This document shows, one piece after another, positions 22,809 through 32,177 of a stretch of DNA of 40,609 nt (within the stretch, counting starts at the first letter, position 1; each line of letters begins with the position of its first letter). A program made the position numbers and the translations under genes. Source of the DNA: an uncultured Eubacteriales bacterium (lineage in GTDB: Bacteria; Bacillota; Clostridia; Oscillospirales; Acutalibacteraceae); the NCBI GenBank assembly GCA_934454655.1, contig CAKSFK010000019.1:1-40609 (forward strand), in the 5' to 3' direction. The notes under the pieces were generated by a model. That model was given only the letters and a program-made list of their open reading frames with translations. It ran no database searches and was not told where the DNA came from.

Positions 22809-25148
22809 TTAAATAATCGTTAACTTTGCATATGCAGCCATAAGCTTGCGTGTGCCTGAGTTGTCAAATGCAACCTCAAGCATACAGTCGCCGCCCATGG
22901 GAATAACAGAGATGACCATACCGTCGCCGAATGTCTTGTGCCGTACGCGCTGACCCGCGGTGTAGCTGCAAGCCGCAGGTTTTTTTTGCGTGGTCAGGGT
23001 TCCCGAATATACCTTGCGCTGTGCGGTTCCGTATCCCGTGCCGTAATCGGATCCGGCTGCCGCACCCGAAATACTGTGACACAATTCCTGTGGAATTTCA
23101 TTCAGAAAACGAGAGGGCATATTGCGCGTTGTCGAGCCGAACAGCATACGGGTGTAGGCATTTGTTACCGTAAGGCGGCGCTTTGCCCTTGTAATTGCAA
23201 CATACGCAAGCCGTCGTTCTTCTTCAATTTCATCGGGACCTGAATAAATCGACTGATTTCCCGGGAAAATTCCTTCTTCCATTCCTATAAGGAACACGTT
23301 TTTAAACTCAAGCCCCTTTGCGGAATGAACCGTCATAAGCACGGCGCGGTCATCCGTTCCGTCAAGGCTGTCAATATCACTTACCAGTGCTATCTGCTCA
23401 AGAAAATCAGATAGGGTGGGGCTGTCGTTTTCCTGCTCATATTGGGCAATTGTAGAGGCAAATTCTTTAATGTTGTCGAGCCTTTCCTGTTCTTTCCCCG
23501 TTTCATCGGTTTCGGCGGCAAGTTCCAGCGCGGCGGCGTAGCCCGTTTTCTCCAAAAGGTTTTCGTAAAGTTCCGAAACCGACATATTTTCAGCCATTTT
23601 TGAAAGTTCGCCTATCATTTCGCAAAACTTTTTAAGCTTCGCGGATGCCTTGGAAAGCGGAACAAAGCCTTCCGACCTGTTCATTACCTCAAATACGGAG
23701 GAGTCAAGTTCCTCGGCAATTCCCGAGGCGCTGTTAACGGTCGTCGCTCCGATTCCGCGCCGCGGCTCGTTTATAATTCTTTTAAGCCTTAAATCATCCT
23801 TATTATTATTTACAAGCTGCAAGTATGATATTACGTCCTTTATTTCCTTTCGGTCATAAAACCTTGTGCCGCCTATGACCCTGTAAGCAATACCGCTCCG
23901 CATAAGGGCGGATTCGGTTGCATTTGATTGCGCGTTCATACGGTACAGCACGGCGTTGTCTGAAAATTTTTCGCCGTTTCTTACATTTTCAAGAATTTTC
24001 TCGGCGACAAATTTTGCCTCGTCGCGCTCGTCAGAAGCTGTGTATATCTCGATTTTTTCGCCGTCGCCGTTCTCGGTCCACAGCTTTTTGCCCATTCTGC
24101 CGTTGTTATGGCTTATAACCGCGTTTGCGGCGTTAAGAATGTTTGAGGTGGAACGGTAATTTTGCTCAAGCCTTATAACAGCGGCGTTTTTGTATTCATC
24201 CTCAAAATTAAGTATGTTTTCAATTGTAGCGCCTCTGAAACGGTAGATGCTCTGGTCATCGTCGCCCACAACGCAGATGTTGCCGTGCTTTGAGGCAAAC
24301 AGCCGCACAAGTCTGTACTGAGCGTAGTTTGTGTCCTGATATTCGTCCACCATAACGTATTGGAATTTGTCGGAGTAATAATCCAGCACATCGTCATTAT
24401 TACTGAGCAGTTCCACGGTTTTAACTATCATATCGTCAAAATCCATAGCGTCGGCGTCGGCAAGCCTTTTTTGGTATATTCTGTATAGCTCCGCCATTGT
24501 CTGACGTCTTAAATCATTTCCTGCCTCGGCTTTAAGCTCGGCGGGTGTCTTAAGCTTATCCTTCGCCTTTGAAATTGCCGAAAGAACGCTCTTCGGCGGG
24601 AACAGCCTATCGTCAATCTCCTTTTGCTTTAATATTTCCTTTACAACACGGCGCTGATCGTCCGTATCGTATATCGTAAAATGCTGAGAATAGCCTATTC
24701 GTTCGGCATTTCTGCGGAGTATTTTTCCGCATACCGAGTGAAATGTTCCCGCCCATATATCGCTTGCACCGTCGCTTATCTTGGCGGCGATTCTTTCCTT
24801 AAGCTCGTTTGCCGCCTTGTTCGTAAATGTTATCGCAAGAATGTTCCACGGATTTACCGGCGACACCGAAAAAGCCCCGTTCGGCACATAGTCCGCCGCT
24901 CCGTTTAAATAGTCCTCGCCGTATTTTACAGATGCCGCGTAATTTGCGGGTACAAAGTCGCTGTTGTACGCCTTTCCGAATTTAACGAGATTTGCAATGC
25001 GGTTTACAAGCACCGTAGTCTTGCCGCTTCCCGCGCCTGCCAGTACCAAAAGAGGACCCTCGGTTGCCGTTACGGCGGCAAACTGCATATTATTCATATT
25101 TGAAAAGTACTTTTTAATTACCTGTTTTCTTAAATTTATGTAATCCAT
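22809..25148 (-). CDS. pcrA: PcrA/UvrD-family superfamily I DNA helicase
   Basis: An ATP-dependent 3'-5' helicase for repair and for clearing conflicts with transcription. About 779 residues. Walker A GAGSGKTT lies near residue 40, motif II DEYQDTNYAQYR near 282, GDDDQSIYRFRGA (motif III) near 305, and the late VLMTVHSAKGLEFKNVFLIGMEEGIFPG motifs are complete. The C-terminal ~60 residues (AGQRVRHKTFGDGMVISV) form the Tudor-like RNA polymerase-binding module of PcrA. An insert of about 40 residues lies between motifs I and Ia. I favour ATG at 25148; a GTG two codons upstream is possible. Confidence 0.95.
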   Translation of the reverse strand: MDYINLRKQVIKKYFSNMNNMQFAAVTATEGPLLVLAGAGSGKTTVLVNRIANLVKFGKAYNSDFVPANYAASVKYGEDYLNGAADYVPNGAFSVSPVNPWNILAITFTNKAANELKERIAAKISDGASDIWAGTFHSVCGKILRRNAERIGYSQHFTIYDTDDQRRVVKEILKQKEIDDRLFPPKSVLSAISKAKDKLKTPAELKAEAGNDLRRQTMAELYRIYQKRLADADAMDFDDMIVKTVELLSNNDDVLDYYSDKFQYVMVDEYQDTNYAQYRLVRLFASKHGNICVVGDDDQSIYRFRGATIENILNFEDEYKNAAVIRLEQNYRSTSNILNAANAVISHNNGRMGKKLWTENGDGEKIEIYTASDERDEAKFVAEKILENVRNGEKFSDNAVLYRMNAQSNATESALMRSGIAYRVIGGTRFYDRKEIKDVISYLQLVNNNKDDLRLKRIINEPRRGIGATTVNSASGIAEELDSSVFEVMNRSEGFVPLSKASAKLKKFCEMIGELSKMAENMSVSELYENLLEKTGYAAALELAAETDETGKEQERLDNIKEFASTIAQYEQENDSPTLSDFLEQIALVSDIDSLDGTDDRAVLMTVHSAKGLEFKNVFLIGMEEGIFPGNQSIYSGPDEIEEERRLAYVAITRAKRRLTVTNAYTRMLFGSTTRNMPSRFLNEIPQELCHSISGAAAGSDYGTGYGTAQRKVYSGTLTTQKKPAACSYTAGQRVRHKTFGDGMVISVIPMGGDCMLEVAFDNSGTRKLMAAYAKLTII

Positions 25149-25169
25149 AATCACTCATTCCCGAGGTTA

Positions 25170-25198
25170 ATAATACTATCTTTTTTTTTAAAAGTCAA
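25170..25198 (-). promoter_or_regulatory. Promoter of pcrA
   Basis: Minus strand TTGACT (25193-25198), 17-bp A-rich spacer, TATTAT (25170-25175). It is back-to-back with the promoter at 25201-25229, only 2 bp away, so the two -35 regions abut. Confidence 0.7.
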
Positions 25199-25200
25199 TG

Positions 25201-25229
25201 TTGCAAATTGTCACGTGGTTTGATATAAT
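25201..25229 (+). promoter_or_regulatory. Promoter of the DivIVA-like gene
   Basis: TTGCAA (25201-25206), 17 bp, TATAAT (25224-25229), about 30 bp before the start codon. It probably serves the downstream MFS and esterase genes as well. Confidence 0.75.
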
Positions 25230-25260
25230 GGTATAAAACAGGTAAAATAGGGGATGTAAA

Positions 25261-25815
25261 ATGGCAATCGGGTTCAGAAAAAGACTTTTCGGTTTCAGCC
25301 CTGAGGAAGTTGTAGAATACATAGAAAAATCGCAAAAGCGCTTTTCCGAAAAGGAGCGCGAGCTTACAAAGGAAAACGAGGAGCTTAACGCCGCTTTAAA
25401 AGAGAAAGAAAACAGATATAACGCCGTGTGCGGTGAAAGGGATTCTCTTGCGGGTAAATTAGATGAATTCAGCGAAAAGTATGATGAGATAGAAAGGCTT
25501 TCGGAAAGCATAGGGAAGCTGTATCTTGTGGCGCAGACAAACGCCCGCTCACTTGTTGAAAACAGCGAGAAAAACGCAGAAATTGCCGAAAATGAGGTCC
25601 GCAAAAACATTGCCGCCATTGACGGCACACATTCTTCGCTTAATGAACTGAAAAACAGCATTATCAGTACATCTGATGAATTTGTAAAAGAAATAGACGG
25701 TCTTATTGAGTCGCTTTCGGCAACGAAGGGACAGTTAGAAGCCAACACCGCGCTGTGCGACGGTATAAGGGAAAACCTTGCCGAGGTGCTTGAAAACAGC
25801 AAGGCACGAAACTAA
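25261..25815 (+). CDS. DivIVA-like coiled-coil protein
   Basis: 184 residues. The first ~22 (GFRKRLFGFSPEEVVEYIEK) match the membrane-curvature-sensing N-terminus of DivIVA/GpsB proteins (hydrophobic/Arg pair followed by the '.GY/FS.EEV..Y' helix). A continuous coiled coil runs from about 25 to 100 and a second helical region extends to the end. It probably marks poles, septa or other cell-shape sites; the specific role cannot be read. It is short for DivIVA (typically 160-260). GGGGATG spaces the RBS. Confidence 0.7.
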   Translation: MAIGFRKRLFGFSPEEVVEYIEKSQKRFSEKERELTKENEELNAALKEKENRYNAVCGERDSLAGKLDEFSEKYDEIERLSESIGKLYLVAQTNARSLVENSEKNAEIAENEVRKNIAAIDGTHSSLNELKNSIISTSDEFVKEIDGLIESLSATKGQLEANTALCDGIRENLAEVLENSKARN

Positions 25816-25837
25816 ATAACGGTTTGGAACGGTTTTA

Positions 25838-27037
25838 ATGGAAACATCTTTAAAAAAATCTTTGAAGATCGGCACGTGCTGTATCACGGCTTATCTTGTA
25901 AGCTATATTTCCCGCAATGTTCTGAGCGTTTGCACGCCGCATATGCTTGAAAACGCCTTTTTTGATAAGGAGTACATAGGGCTTTTGTCGTCAGTGTTTT
26001 TTTGCTTTTACGCGGTAGGTCAGCTGTTCAGCGGAATAGCGGGGGATGCCGTTAAACCGCGCAATATGATTTTTGCGGGATTTTTTATCAGCAGTGCCTG
26101 TATGACCGCAATCCCCCTGTTTCTTAACAGGGCGGTTCACTTTTTTTGCTTTTCGCTTTGCGGTCTTGCTCTTTCAATGCTTCGCGGTCCCATAACAAAG
26201 CTTATATCCGAAAACACCGAGCCTAAGCACGCAAAGCTCTTGTGTACCGTGCTTAACGCCGCCTCGTTTGCGGGACCGCTTGTCGCAAGCGCGCTGTCGG
26301 TGTTTTTGCCGTGGCGCAGTGTTTTTGCTGTTGTCGGCATTATCGGTTTTGTTATAAGTACTGCGGCACCGCTTTTTTTGTTGAAAATGGAAAGGGCGGG
26401 GAAGATAACCTGTATTCTTTCCGAGGCGCGCGGTATTTCGCAGGTTGTATCGATATTAAAGCTTGATAATTTTGTGTTTTATATGCTGCTCAGCGCCATA
26501 GGCGAAATAGTTAACTCGTCTATAACGTTTTGGATTCCCACATATATCACCGAGCACTTGGGACTCAGCAGTGACGAGGCCTCGGTCATATTTACGCTTA
26601 TATCCCTTTCCGGGCTGATAGGTCCGTTCCTTACCCTTTTTATTTACGAAAAGGTAATAAAGAACGACGTAAGACTTTCCTGCATAATGTATGCCCTTTC
26701 GGGACTGTTCTTCCTTGCGGTCAGAATATGCCCGTTTCCGTATATTAACATTACGTTGTTTATGCTGGCAAAGCTGTCCGCCTGCTGTGCCGTTGCGATA
26801 ATCTGGAGCGTTTATATCCCATCGCTTGCAAAAAGCGGTATGGTTTCGGGTGCAAACGGTGTTATGGATTCGGCAGGTTATCTGTTTGCGGCAATTTCAA
26901 ACGCGGTTTTTTCGGGCGCGGTCGGGGTAATAGGCTGGAACGGTCTTGTTGATATCTGGTGCGCCTTAATGATTGCGGTTGCGTTGGGAATAGTTCTGAG
27001 AAGCACTGTTAAAGCAAAAAAACAAATTAAAGTTTGA
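25838..27037 (+). CDS. Major facilitator superfamily transporter
   Basis: 399 residues, twelve predicted helices in the usual two-bundle arrangement. The loop between helices 2 and 3 carries a weak MFS motif A (GDAVKPRN), and helices 1-4 (SRNVLSVCTPHMLENAFFDKEYIGLLSSVFFCFYAVGQLFSGIAGD) resemble the organophosphate:phosphate antiporter branch. The substrate is uncertain. It follows the DivIVA-like gene by 22 bp and precedes the esterase by 12 bp, so co-transcription is likely. Transport of a glycoside or ester that the esterase handles is possible. Confidence 0.85.
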   Translation: METSLKKSLKIGTCCITAYLVSYISRNVLSVCTPHMLENAFFDKEYIGLLSSVFFCFYAVGQLFSGIAGDAVKPRNMIFAGFFISSACMTAIPLFLNRAVHFFCFSLCGLALSMLRGPITKLISENTEPKHAKLLCTVLNAASFAGPLVASALSVFLPWRSVFAVVGIIGFVISTAAPLFLLKMERAGKITCILSEARGISQVVSILKLDNFVFYMLLSAIGEIVNSSITFWIPTYITEHLGLSSDEASVIFTLISLSGLIGPFLTLFIYEKVIKNDVRLSCIMYALSGLFFLAVRICPFPYINITLFMLAKLSACCAVAIIWSVYIPSLAKSGMVSGANGVMDSAGYLFAAISNAVFSGAVGVIGWNGLVDIWCALMIAVALGIVLRSTVKAKKQIKV

Positions 27038-27049
27038 GGAGATAAAAAA

Positions 27050-27895
27050 ATGAAGTGCGAAACAATACATTTGAAGGATTATTTTGATTTTTTGGGAATG
27101 AACGGCTGTGACCCGACGGTTGAGATATACCTGCCTTACAATATGTCGGAAATGAACCGACAGTCAAAAAAACGCCCGTGTATGGTGGTCTGCCCGGGCG
27201 GCGGATACGCTATGTGTTCGCAGAGAGAGTCGGAACCGATTGCGGTTCAGTTTCTGCCCAAGGGATTTAATGTCTTTGTAATCAAGTATTCCTGTGCGCC
27301 CAACAGATTCCCCACACAGATCATTGAGGTTGCCGCGCTTATGGAACTTATTTATAAGAATTCCGAAGAATGGGGCTGCGATACCTCAAAAATTTCAATT
27401 ATCGGCTTTTCGGCAGGTGGACACCTTGCGGCACATTATTCCACAATGTATGACTGCAAGGAGGTCAGAAACGTTTTCCCGCAAAGCAAGCCTGTTAACG
27501 CGGCGGTTCTTTGTTATCCCGTTATAACCGCCGACCCTGAATACGCGCATATCGGCAGTATTAATAATCTGAGCGGAAAAAGCGAGCGCACGCCCAAAGA
27601 GGACGATTATTTTTCCTGCGAGAAAAACGTTACCGAAAAAACTCCGCCTACATTTTTGTGGCATACCGCGCAGGATAACAGCGTTCCCGTGATGAACAGT
27701 ATTCTTTACGCGGAGGCGCTCAGCAAAAACAAAGTTCCGTTTGAGCTGCATATTTATCCCTACGGCGAACACGGACTTGCAACCGTGGACAGACTGACAA
27801 ACGGCGAACTGGATTCAAAGACGGCACATGCGGGCGCTTGGATAAACGCGGTGCTTTCCTGGCTTGAATTAATGGGATTTGTTTCCGAAATTTAA
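27050..27895 (+). CDS. Alpha/beta hydrolase, esterase/lipase type
   Basis: 281 residues, of the acetyl-esterase/BD-FAE type. The oxyanion motif CPGGGYAM spans 48-55, the nucleophile is Ser121 in GFSAGGHLAAH, the acid is in HTAQDNSVP (near 205-210), and the catalytic His is in YGEHGLATVD (near 243). Such enzymes often deacetylate sugars or xylan. GAGGAG sits before ATG. It follows the MFS gene by 12 bp and is the likely last gene of that unit. No signal peptide, so the substrate would be intracellular. Confidence 0.88.
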   Translation: MKCETIHLKDYFDFLGMNGCDPTVEIYLPYNMSEMNRQSKKRPCMVVCPGGGYAMCSQRESEPIAVQFLPKGFNVFVIKYSCAPNRFPTQIIEVAALMELIYKNSEEWGCDTSKISIIGFSAGGHLAAHYSTMYDCKEVRNVFPQSKPVNAAVLCYPVITADPEYAHIGSINNLSGKSERTPKEDDYFSCEKNVTEKTPPTFLWHTAQDNSVPVMNSILYAEALSKNKVPFELHIYPYGEHGLATVDRLTNGELDSKTAHAGAWINAVLSWLELMGFVSEI

Positions 27896-27913
27896 AAAAG
27901 TTAAAAACAGGTA

Positions 27914-27941
27914 TTGCAAATTTACATAAATGTGTTAAAAT
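27914..27941 (+). promoter_or_regulatory. Promoter of tRNA-Val
   Basis: TTGCAA (27914-27919), 16 bp, TAAAAT (27936-27941), 48 bp before the tRNA. This part of the window is otherwise intergenic. Confidence 0.6.
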
Positions 27942-27988
27942 AGTAGTGTCGGTATAGGCTTACCGTACCCTTTGCGGTGCGGTAAAAC

Positions 27989-28065
27989 GGGGGCTTAGCT
28001 CAGCTGGTCAGAGTGCCTGCTTCACACGCAGGAGGTCGGCGGTTCGAGCCCGCCAGTCCCCACCA
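27989..28065 (+). tRNA. tRNA-Val (CAC)
   Basis: 77 nt including encoded CCA. The acceptor stem GGGGGCT pairs with AGTCCCC (one G-U), the anticodon loop is TTCACAC with anticodon CAC at 28023-28025, and the T-arm contains GGTTCGAGCC. All arms pair. Confidence 0.97.
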
Positions 28066-28206
28066 TATGCTTTAGCCTTTATAGCGGCAAAATATAAGAG
28101 CAGACAGGGCAATCGGTTTTTTTTATAAAAAAGATTGTTTTGTCTGTTTCTTGCTTTTCGGATAATGCGTTCCTTATCGGGTGCAACACAAAAGGAGAGA
28201 AACGGT

Positions 28207-30261
28207 ATGAAGAAAATTATCATCGGTAAATATCCGCATATGCTGCACGGTGGCGACTATAACCCCGATCAGTGGCAGGACAGCCCCGAAATACTGGCTG
28301 AGGATATGCGGCTTATGAAAAAGGCCTGCTGCAACGAGATGTCCTTGGGGATATTTGCGTGGAGCACCCTTGAACCCGAAGAGGGCGTGTTCGACTTCAG
28401 CTTTCTCGATAAAGCGATGGATGATATTTATAATGCGGGCGGCCGCGTTATTCTGGCAACGCCAAGCGGCGCCAGACCTGCTTGGATGGCGGAAAAATAC
28501 CCCGAGGTGTTAAGGGTAAGGAACGACGGCTTACGCAACGAGTTCGGGGAAAGACATAACCATTGCTACACTTCGCCCGTATACCGTGAAAAGGTGAGAA
28601 TAATAAACGAAAAGCTGGCTGAACGCTATGCCGACCATCCCGCGCTTATCGCGTGGCATATATCAAACGAATACGGCGGCGACTGCCGCTGCCCGCTCTG
28701 CCGCGCGGCGTTCCGTGAATGGCTTAAGAAAAAATACGGCACACTTGAAAAGTTAAATTACGAGTGGTGGACTAAATTCTGGTCCCACACGTTTACCTCA
28801 TGGGAGCAAATTGTGCCGCCCGGTCCCTTGGGCGACAGCGGACTTCACGGTTTAACGCTTGACTGGAAACGCTTTGTAACATACCAAACCACAGATTTTA
28901 TGAAGGCGGAAATTGCGGCGCTGCGTGAATATTCGCAGGATGTTCCCGTCACAGCCAATCTTATGGGCTTTTACGGCGGGCTTGATTACCGCGAGCTTTC
29001 AAAGGAGATTGATTTTGTTTCGTGGGATAATTATCCCGAGTGGCAAAATAACGATAACGATATTCATACGGCAAAGGTTGCTTCTATGACGCACGACCTT
29101 ATGCGCTCGCTTAAAATGCAGCCGTTTTTAATGATGGAGAGCACCCCGAGCCTTGTTAACTGGCACAGGTACAACAAGCTTAAACGCCCGGGTGTTAATG
29201 AGCTTTCGTCCATGCAGGCTGTGGCGCACGGTTCCGACTCCGTGCTCTATTTCCAGTGGAGAAAAAGCAGGGGATCTAGCGAAAAATTCCACGGTGCTGT
29301 GGTTGATCACGAGGGCTCCGAAAATACAAGAGTGTTCCGCGAAGTATCCAGACTCGGCGAAAGGCTTAAAGGACTTGACGAAATTGTGGGTACGCTCACA
29401 AATTCCGAGGTTGCCGTCATGCACACATGGGATAACCGCTGGGCGTTTGAGGGCGCGCAGGGCTTTTCCAACTGCGATAAAAAATATATGCCCACCCTCA
29501 CAAACTATTACGGAGCGTTTTGGGAGCGCGGCATTGATGTTGATCTGATAGGGCGTGACGACGACTTTTCAAAATACAAGCTTATAATAGCGCCCTTGCA
29601 ATATATGATGCCGACGAAAACCGCACAAAAGCTTAAGGAATACATATCGCGCGGCGGAACGGTTTATTTTTCCTATGCCGCGGCAATGGTCAACGAAAAC
29701 GACCTTTGTTACCTCGGCGGATTCCCCGGTGCGGGTTTAAAAGAGGTCTGCGGAATATGGAACGAGGAAACCGATACGCTGTATCCGGGTGAAAGCAACA
29801 CGGTTGCGTGTGTCGGCGGCAGAAAATATAAGGCGACCGACTGCTGCGAAATAATACATCTGAGGGGCGCAGAGCCGCTGGCTTTTTACGAACAGGATTT
29901 CTATGCGGGCAGCCCCGCGTTTACGGTCAATAAATTCGGGAACGGAAGAGCATATTACCAGTCCTTCGGCGACAACGGCGAATTTTTCGGCGATGTTATA
30001 GGGGAAATACTTAAAGAGTGCGGCGTTAAGGGTGTGTTCGGCGGAGAGATGCCGCACGGCGTGACAGCCCACAGCAGAACCGATGGGGAAAACGTGTATG
30101 TATTTCTTCAGAACTTTACAAATACGGAAAAAATCGTTACGGCAGATGCCGTCTGGACAAATGCCGAAAACGGCGAAACCGTCAGCGGAAATATAGCCCT
30201 TAGGGCATACGAAACACTGATACTTAAAAACACGGAGCTGACAAAAAATGAATGTAATTGA
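28207..30261 (+). CDS. GH42 beta-galactosidase
   Basis: 684 residues, cytoplasmic (no signal peptide), hydrolysing terminal beta-D-galactosides, with activity on small galacto-oligosaccharides typical of this family. The acid/base catalyst is Glu155 (HISNEYGG) and the nucleophile Glu311 (LMMESTPS). The zinc-binding cysteines of the family are present at C120, C160, C162 and C165. The three-domain order, TIM barrel then trimerisation domain then C-terminal beta domain, fits the length. I start at 28207, where GGAGA precedes ATG. Its end overlaps pepT by 14 bp. Together with class II GalT at the other end of the window it supports galactose use. Confidence 0.95.
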   Translation: MKKIIIGKYPHMLHGGDYNPDQWQDSPEILAEDMRLMKKACCNEMSLGIFAWSTLEPEEGVFDFSFLDKAMDDIYNAGGRVILATPSGARPAWMAEKYPEVLRVRNDGLRNEFGERHNHCYTSPVYREKVRIINEKLAERYADHPALIAWHISNEYGGDCRCPLCRAAFREWLKKKYGTLEKLNYEWWTKFWSHTFTSWEQIVPPGPLGDSGLHGLTLDWKRFVTYQTTDFMKAEIAALREYSQDVPVTANLMGFYGGLDYRELSKEIDFVSWDNYPEWQNNDNDIHTAKVASMTHDLMRSLKMQPFLMMESTPSLVNWHRYNKLKRPGVNELSSMQAVAHGSDSVLYFQWRKSRGSSEKFHGAVVDHEGSENTRVFREVSRLGERLKGLDEIVGTLTNSEVAVMHTWDNRWAFEGAQGFSNCDKKYMPTLTNYYGAFWERGIDVDLIGRDDDFSKYKLIIAPLQYMMPTKTAQKLKEYISRGGTVYFSYAAAMVNENDLCYLGGFPGAGLKEVCGIWNEETDTLYPGESNTVACVGGRKYKATDCCEIIHLRGAEPLAFYEQDFYAGSPAFTVNKFGNGRAYYQSFGDNGEFFGDVIGEILKECGVKGVFGGEMPHGVTAHSRTDGENVYVFLQNFTNTEKIVTADAVWTNAENGETVSGNIALRAYETLILKNTELTKNECN

Positions 30262-31417
30262 ACGTTTTTTAAAATATGTAACCTTTGATACGGCGTCAAG
30301 CGAAAACAGCACAACATTTCCGTCTACGGATAAACAGCTCGTTTTTGCCGATCACCTTGTTGACGAGCTTAAGTCTGTGGGCGTGACCGACGCGGTGATG
30401 GATAAGAACGGATATGTGTACGGTCACATTCCTGCGTCAGACGGCTGCGGGAACGCTGCCGCCGTGGGGCTTATAGCGCATATGGATACCTCTCCCTCGG
30501 TAAGCGGGGCAAACGTAAAGCCGCGCATAATTGTGTTTGACGGCAAAAATGCGCCTATGACCGACAGCAAATACATCGGCAATGAGCTTATTGTTTCGGA
30601 CGGCACCACGCTTTTGGGTGCGGACGACAAGGCTGGGGTAGCGGAAATTATTTCCGCCTGTGAAAAAATAACAGCCGATAAGAACCTAAAGCACGGAAAG
30701 ATATGCATTTGCTTTACACCCGATGAGGAAATAGGAAACGGTGCCGACAGATTTGATTTTGAACGCTTCGGGGCGGATTATGCCTACACGGTTGACGGCG
30801 GAGAGCTTGGCGGAATCGAGTATGAAAACTTTTTTGCGGCTGCCGTAAAGCTTAAGGTAGGCGGCGTTAACACGCACCCGGGCTCGGCAAAAAACAAGAT
30901 GAGGAACGCTCTTATTTTTCTTAACGAATTTGTGAATATGCTTCCCGCAGAGCAAACGCCCGCTCATACCGAGGGGCGCGAGGGCTTTTACCACATTTGC
31001 GGTATGCGCGGCGATGAAACCTCGGCTCAGCTTGAAATGCTTGTGAGGGATTTTGAACGCGACGGATTTGAGGCGCGCAAGCAGTTTGTTTTAAGCGTTA
31101 CGGATTTTCTTAATTCAAAGTACGGCGACGGCACGTTCTGTGCCGAAATAACCGACAGCTATTACAATATGCGCGAGGTAATTGAAAAGCATATGGAAAT
31201 TGTTTCGCGCGCGGAAAACGCAATGCGTAAAAACGGAGTTGAACCCGTAATTTCGGCAATAAGGGGCGGTACGGACGGCGCTCGCCTTTCGTTTGAGGGT
31301 CTGCCGTGTCCGGATATTTCAACCGGCGGAATGAATTACCACAGCATATACGAGTCGGTACCGGTAGAGGCGCTTAAAAAAATGACCGATATAATAGTCG
31401 GAATTGTCAGTGAGTAA
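30248..31417 (+). CDS. pepT: Peptidase T (tripeptide aminopeptidase)
   Basis: An M20B metallopeptidase releasing N-terminal residues from tripeptides, cytoplasmic, two zinc ions. 389 residues, slightly shorter than the ~408 typical. Zinc-binding His78 and Asp80 (IAHMDTSP), the bridging Asp126/127 (LGADDKAG), the catalytic Glu pair in TPDEEIG, the zinc-binding Asp in TVDGGELGG and the terminal His in MNYHSIYESVP are all present. It overlaps the GH42 gene by 14 bp, so translation is coupled, and it is followed by the PAS protein 6 bp downstream. Confidence 0.95.
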   Translation: MNVIERFLKYVTFDTASSENSTTFPSTDKQLVFADHLVDELKSVGVTDAVMDKNGYVYGHIPASDGCGNAAAVGLIAHMDTSPSVSGANVKPRIIVFDGKNAPMTDSKYIGNELIVSDGTTLLGADDKAGVAEIISACEKITADKNLKHGKICICFTPDEEIGNGADRFDFERFGADYAYTVDGGELGGIEYENFFAAAVKLKVGGVNTHPGSAKNKMRNALIFLNEFVNMLPAEQTPAHTEGREGFYHICGMRGDETSAQLEMLVRDFERDGFEARKQFVLSVTDFLNSKYGDGTFCAEITDSYYNMREVIEKHMEIVSRAENAMRKNGVEPVISAIRGGTDGARLSFEGLPCPDISTGGMNYHSIYESVPVEALKKMTDIIVGIVSE

Positions 31418-31423
31418 ACTGTT

Positions 31424-31783
31424 ATGGATATTAATGTTTTTTTGAAAAGCGTTATCGAACAGGATAAAGAACCTGTTGTTATATGCAATACTTCCGATAC
31501 GATAATTTATATGAACAGTGCGGCTGTAATTCGTTACGCAAAGCGCGGCGGAGCGGTGCTTATCGGCAGAAACCTGCTTGAGTGCCATAACGATAATTCG
31601 AGAGCAGTTATTAAAAAAATAACCCTCGGCTTTGAAAAAGGCCAAGGGAACGATACCGTTTTTACATATCACAATCCTAAGGAAAACACGGACGTGTATA
31701 TGGTGGCACTGCGCGACGAAAACGGACGGTACATAGGTTATTACGAAAAGCACGAAAGCCGCTCGGCGGAAACGGAGAAATAA
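31424..31783 (+). CDS. Stand-alone PAS-domain protein
   Basis: 119 residues made of one PAS domain: IEQDKEPVVICNTSDTIIYMNSAA at the start, then GRNLLECHNDNSRAVIKKI, and the FTYHNPKENTDVYMVALRDENGRYIGYYE end. The 'LLECHNDNSRAVI' helix with Cys/His matches the DUF438-like PAS family, some of which bind heme or other ligands. No output domain is attached. It lies between pepT (6 bp upstream) and the C39-like protease gene (2 bp downstream), so it may act as a sensor or accessory for these peptidases. Confidence 0.8.
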   Translation: MDINVFLKSVIEQDKEPVVICNTSDTIIYMNSAAVIRYAKRGGAVLIGRNLLECHNDNSRAVIKKITLGFEKGQGNDTVFTYHNPKENTDVYMVALRDENGRYIGYYEKHESRSAETEK

Positions 31784-31785
31784 AT

Positions 31786-32151
31786 ATGCCGCTGTGTGAA
31801 AAATCCGAATATATACACGAACCCACGCCGCTCCAGTGCGGTCAGGCAGTGCTTGCGATGCTTTCGGGCAAAAGCGTGCGGGAAGTGGTGGAAATTGTTG
31901 GTACCGAAAGGGAAACCACGCTGAAGGATATGCTTTCGGCGCTTGATAAAATGGGTATAGCCTGTAACCCGGTAAGGCGCGAGGCGGCTTATAAGACCGA
32001 GCTTCCACCGATATGTATTTTAAGCCTTGAAACTCCGCGTTGCTGGCATTGGTCGCTTTACCGCGACGGGGTGTTCCTAGACCCCGAACACGGCGTGCTT
32101 GACGATTTCCCTCAGTCACGCAGAAAGTATTATTTTGAAATACTGAGATAG
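31786..32151 (+). CDS. Small C39-like cysteine peptidase
   Basis: 121 residues with the double-glycine-peptidase-like (C39) fold. The catalytic Cys18 is in PLQCGQAVLAMLSG, His88 in RCWHWSLYRDG and Asp99 in FLDPEHG. It has no signal peptide and no transporter domain, so it is a free-standing papain-like protein. Co-transcribed with pepT and the PAS gene (2-bp gap). Its substrate is unknown; it may process a leader peptide or act on damaged proteins. Confidence 0.78.
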   Translation: MPLCEKSEYIHEPTPLQCGQAVLAMLSGKSVREVVEIVGTERETTLKDMLSALDKMGIACNPVRREAAYKTELPPICILSLETPRCWHWSLYRDGVFLDPEHGVLDDFPQSRRKYYFEILR

Positions 32152-32177
32152 TGCCGCAGGCTCGGTATACCCGCGCG

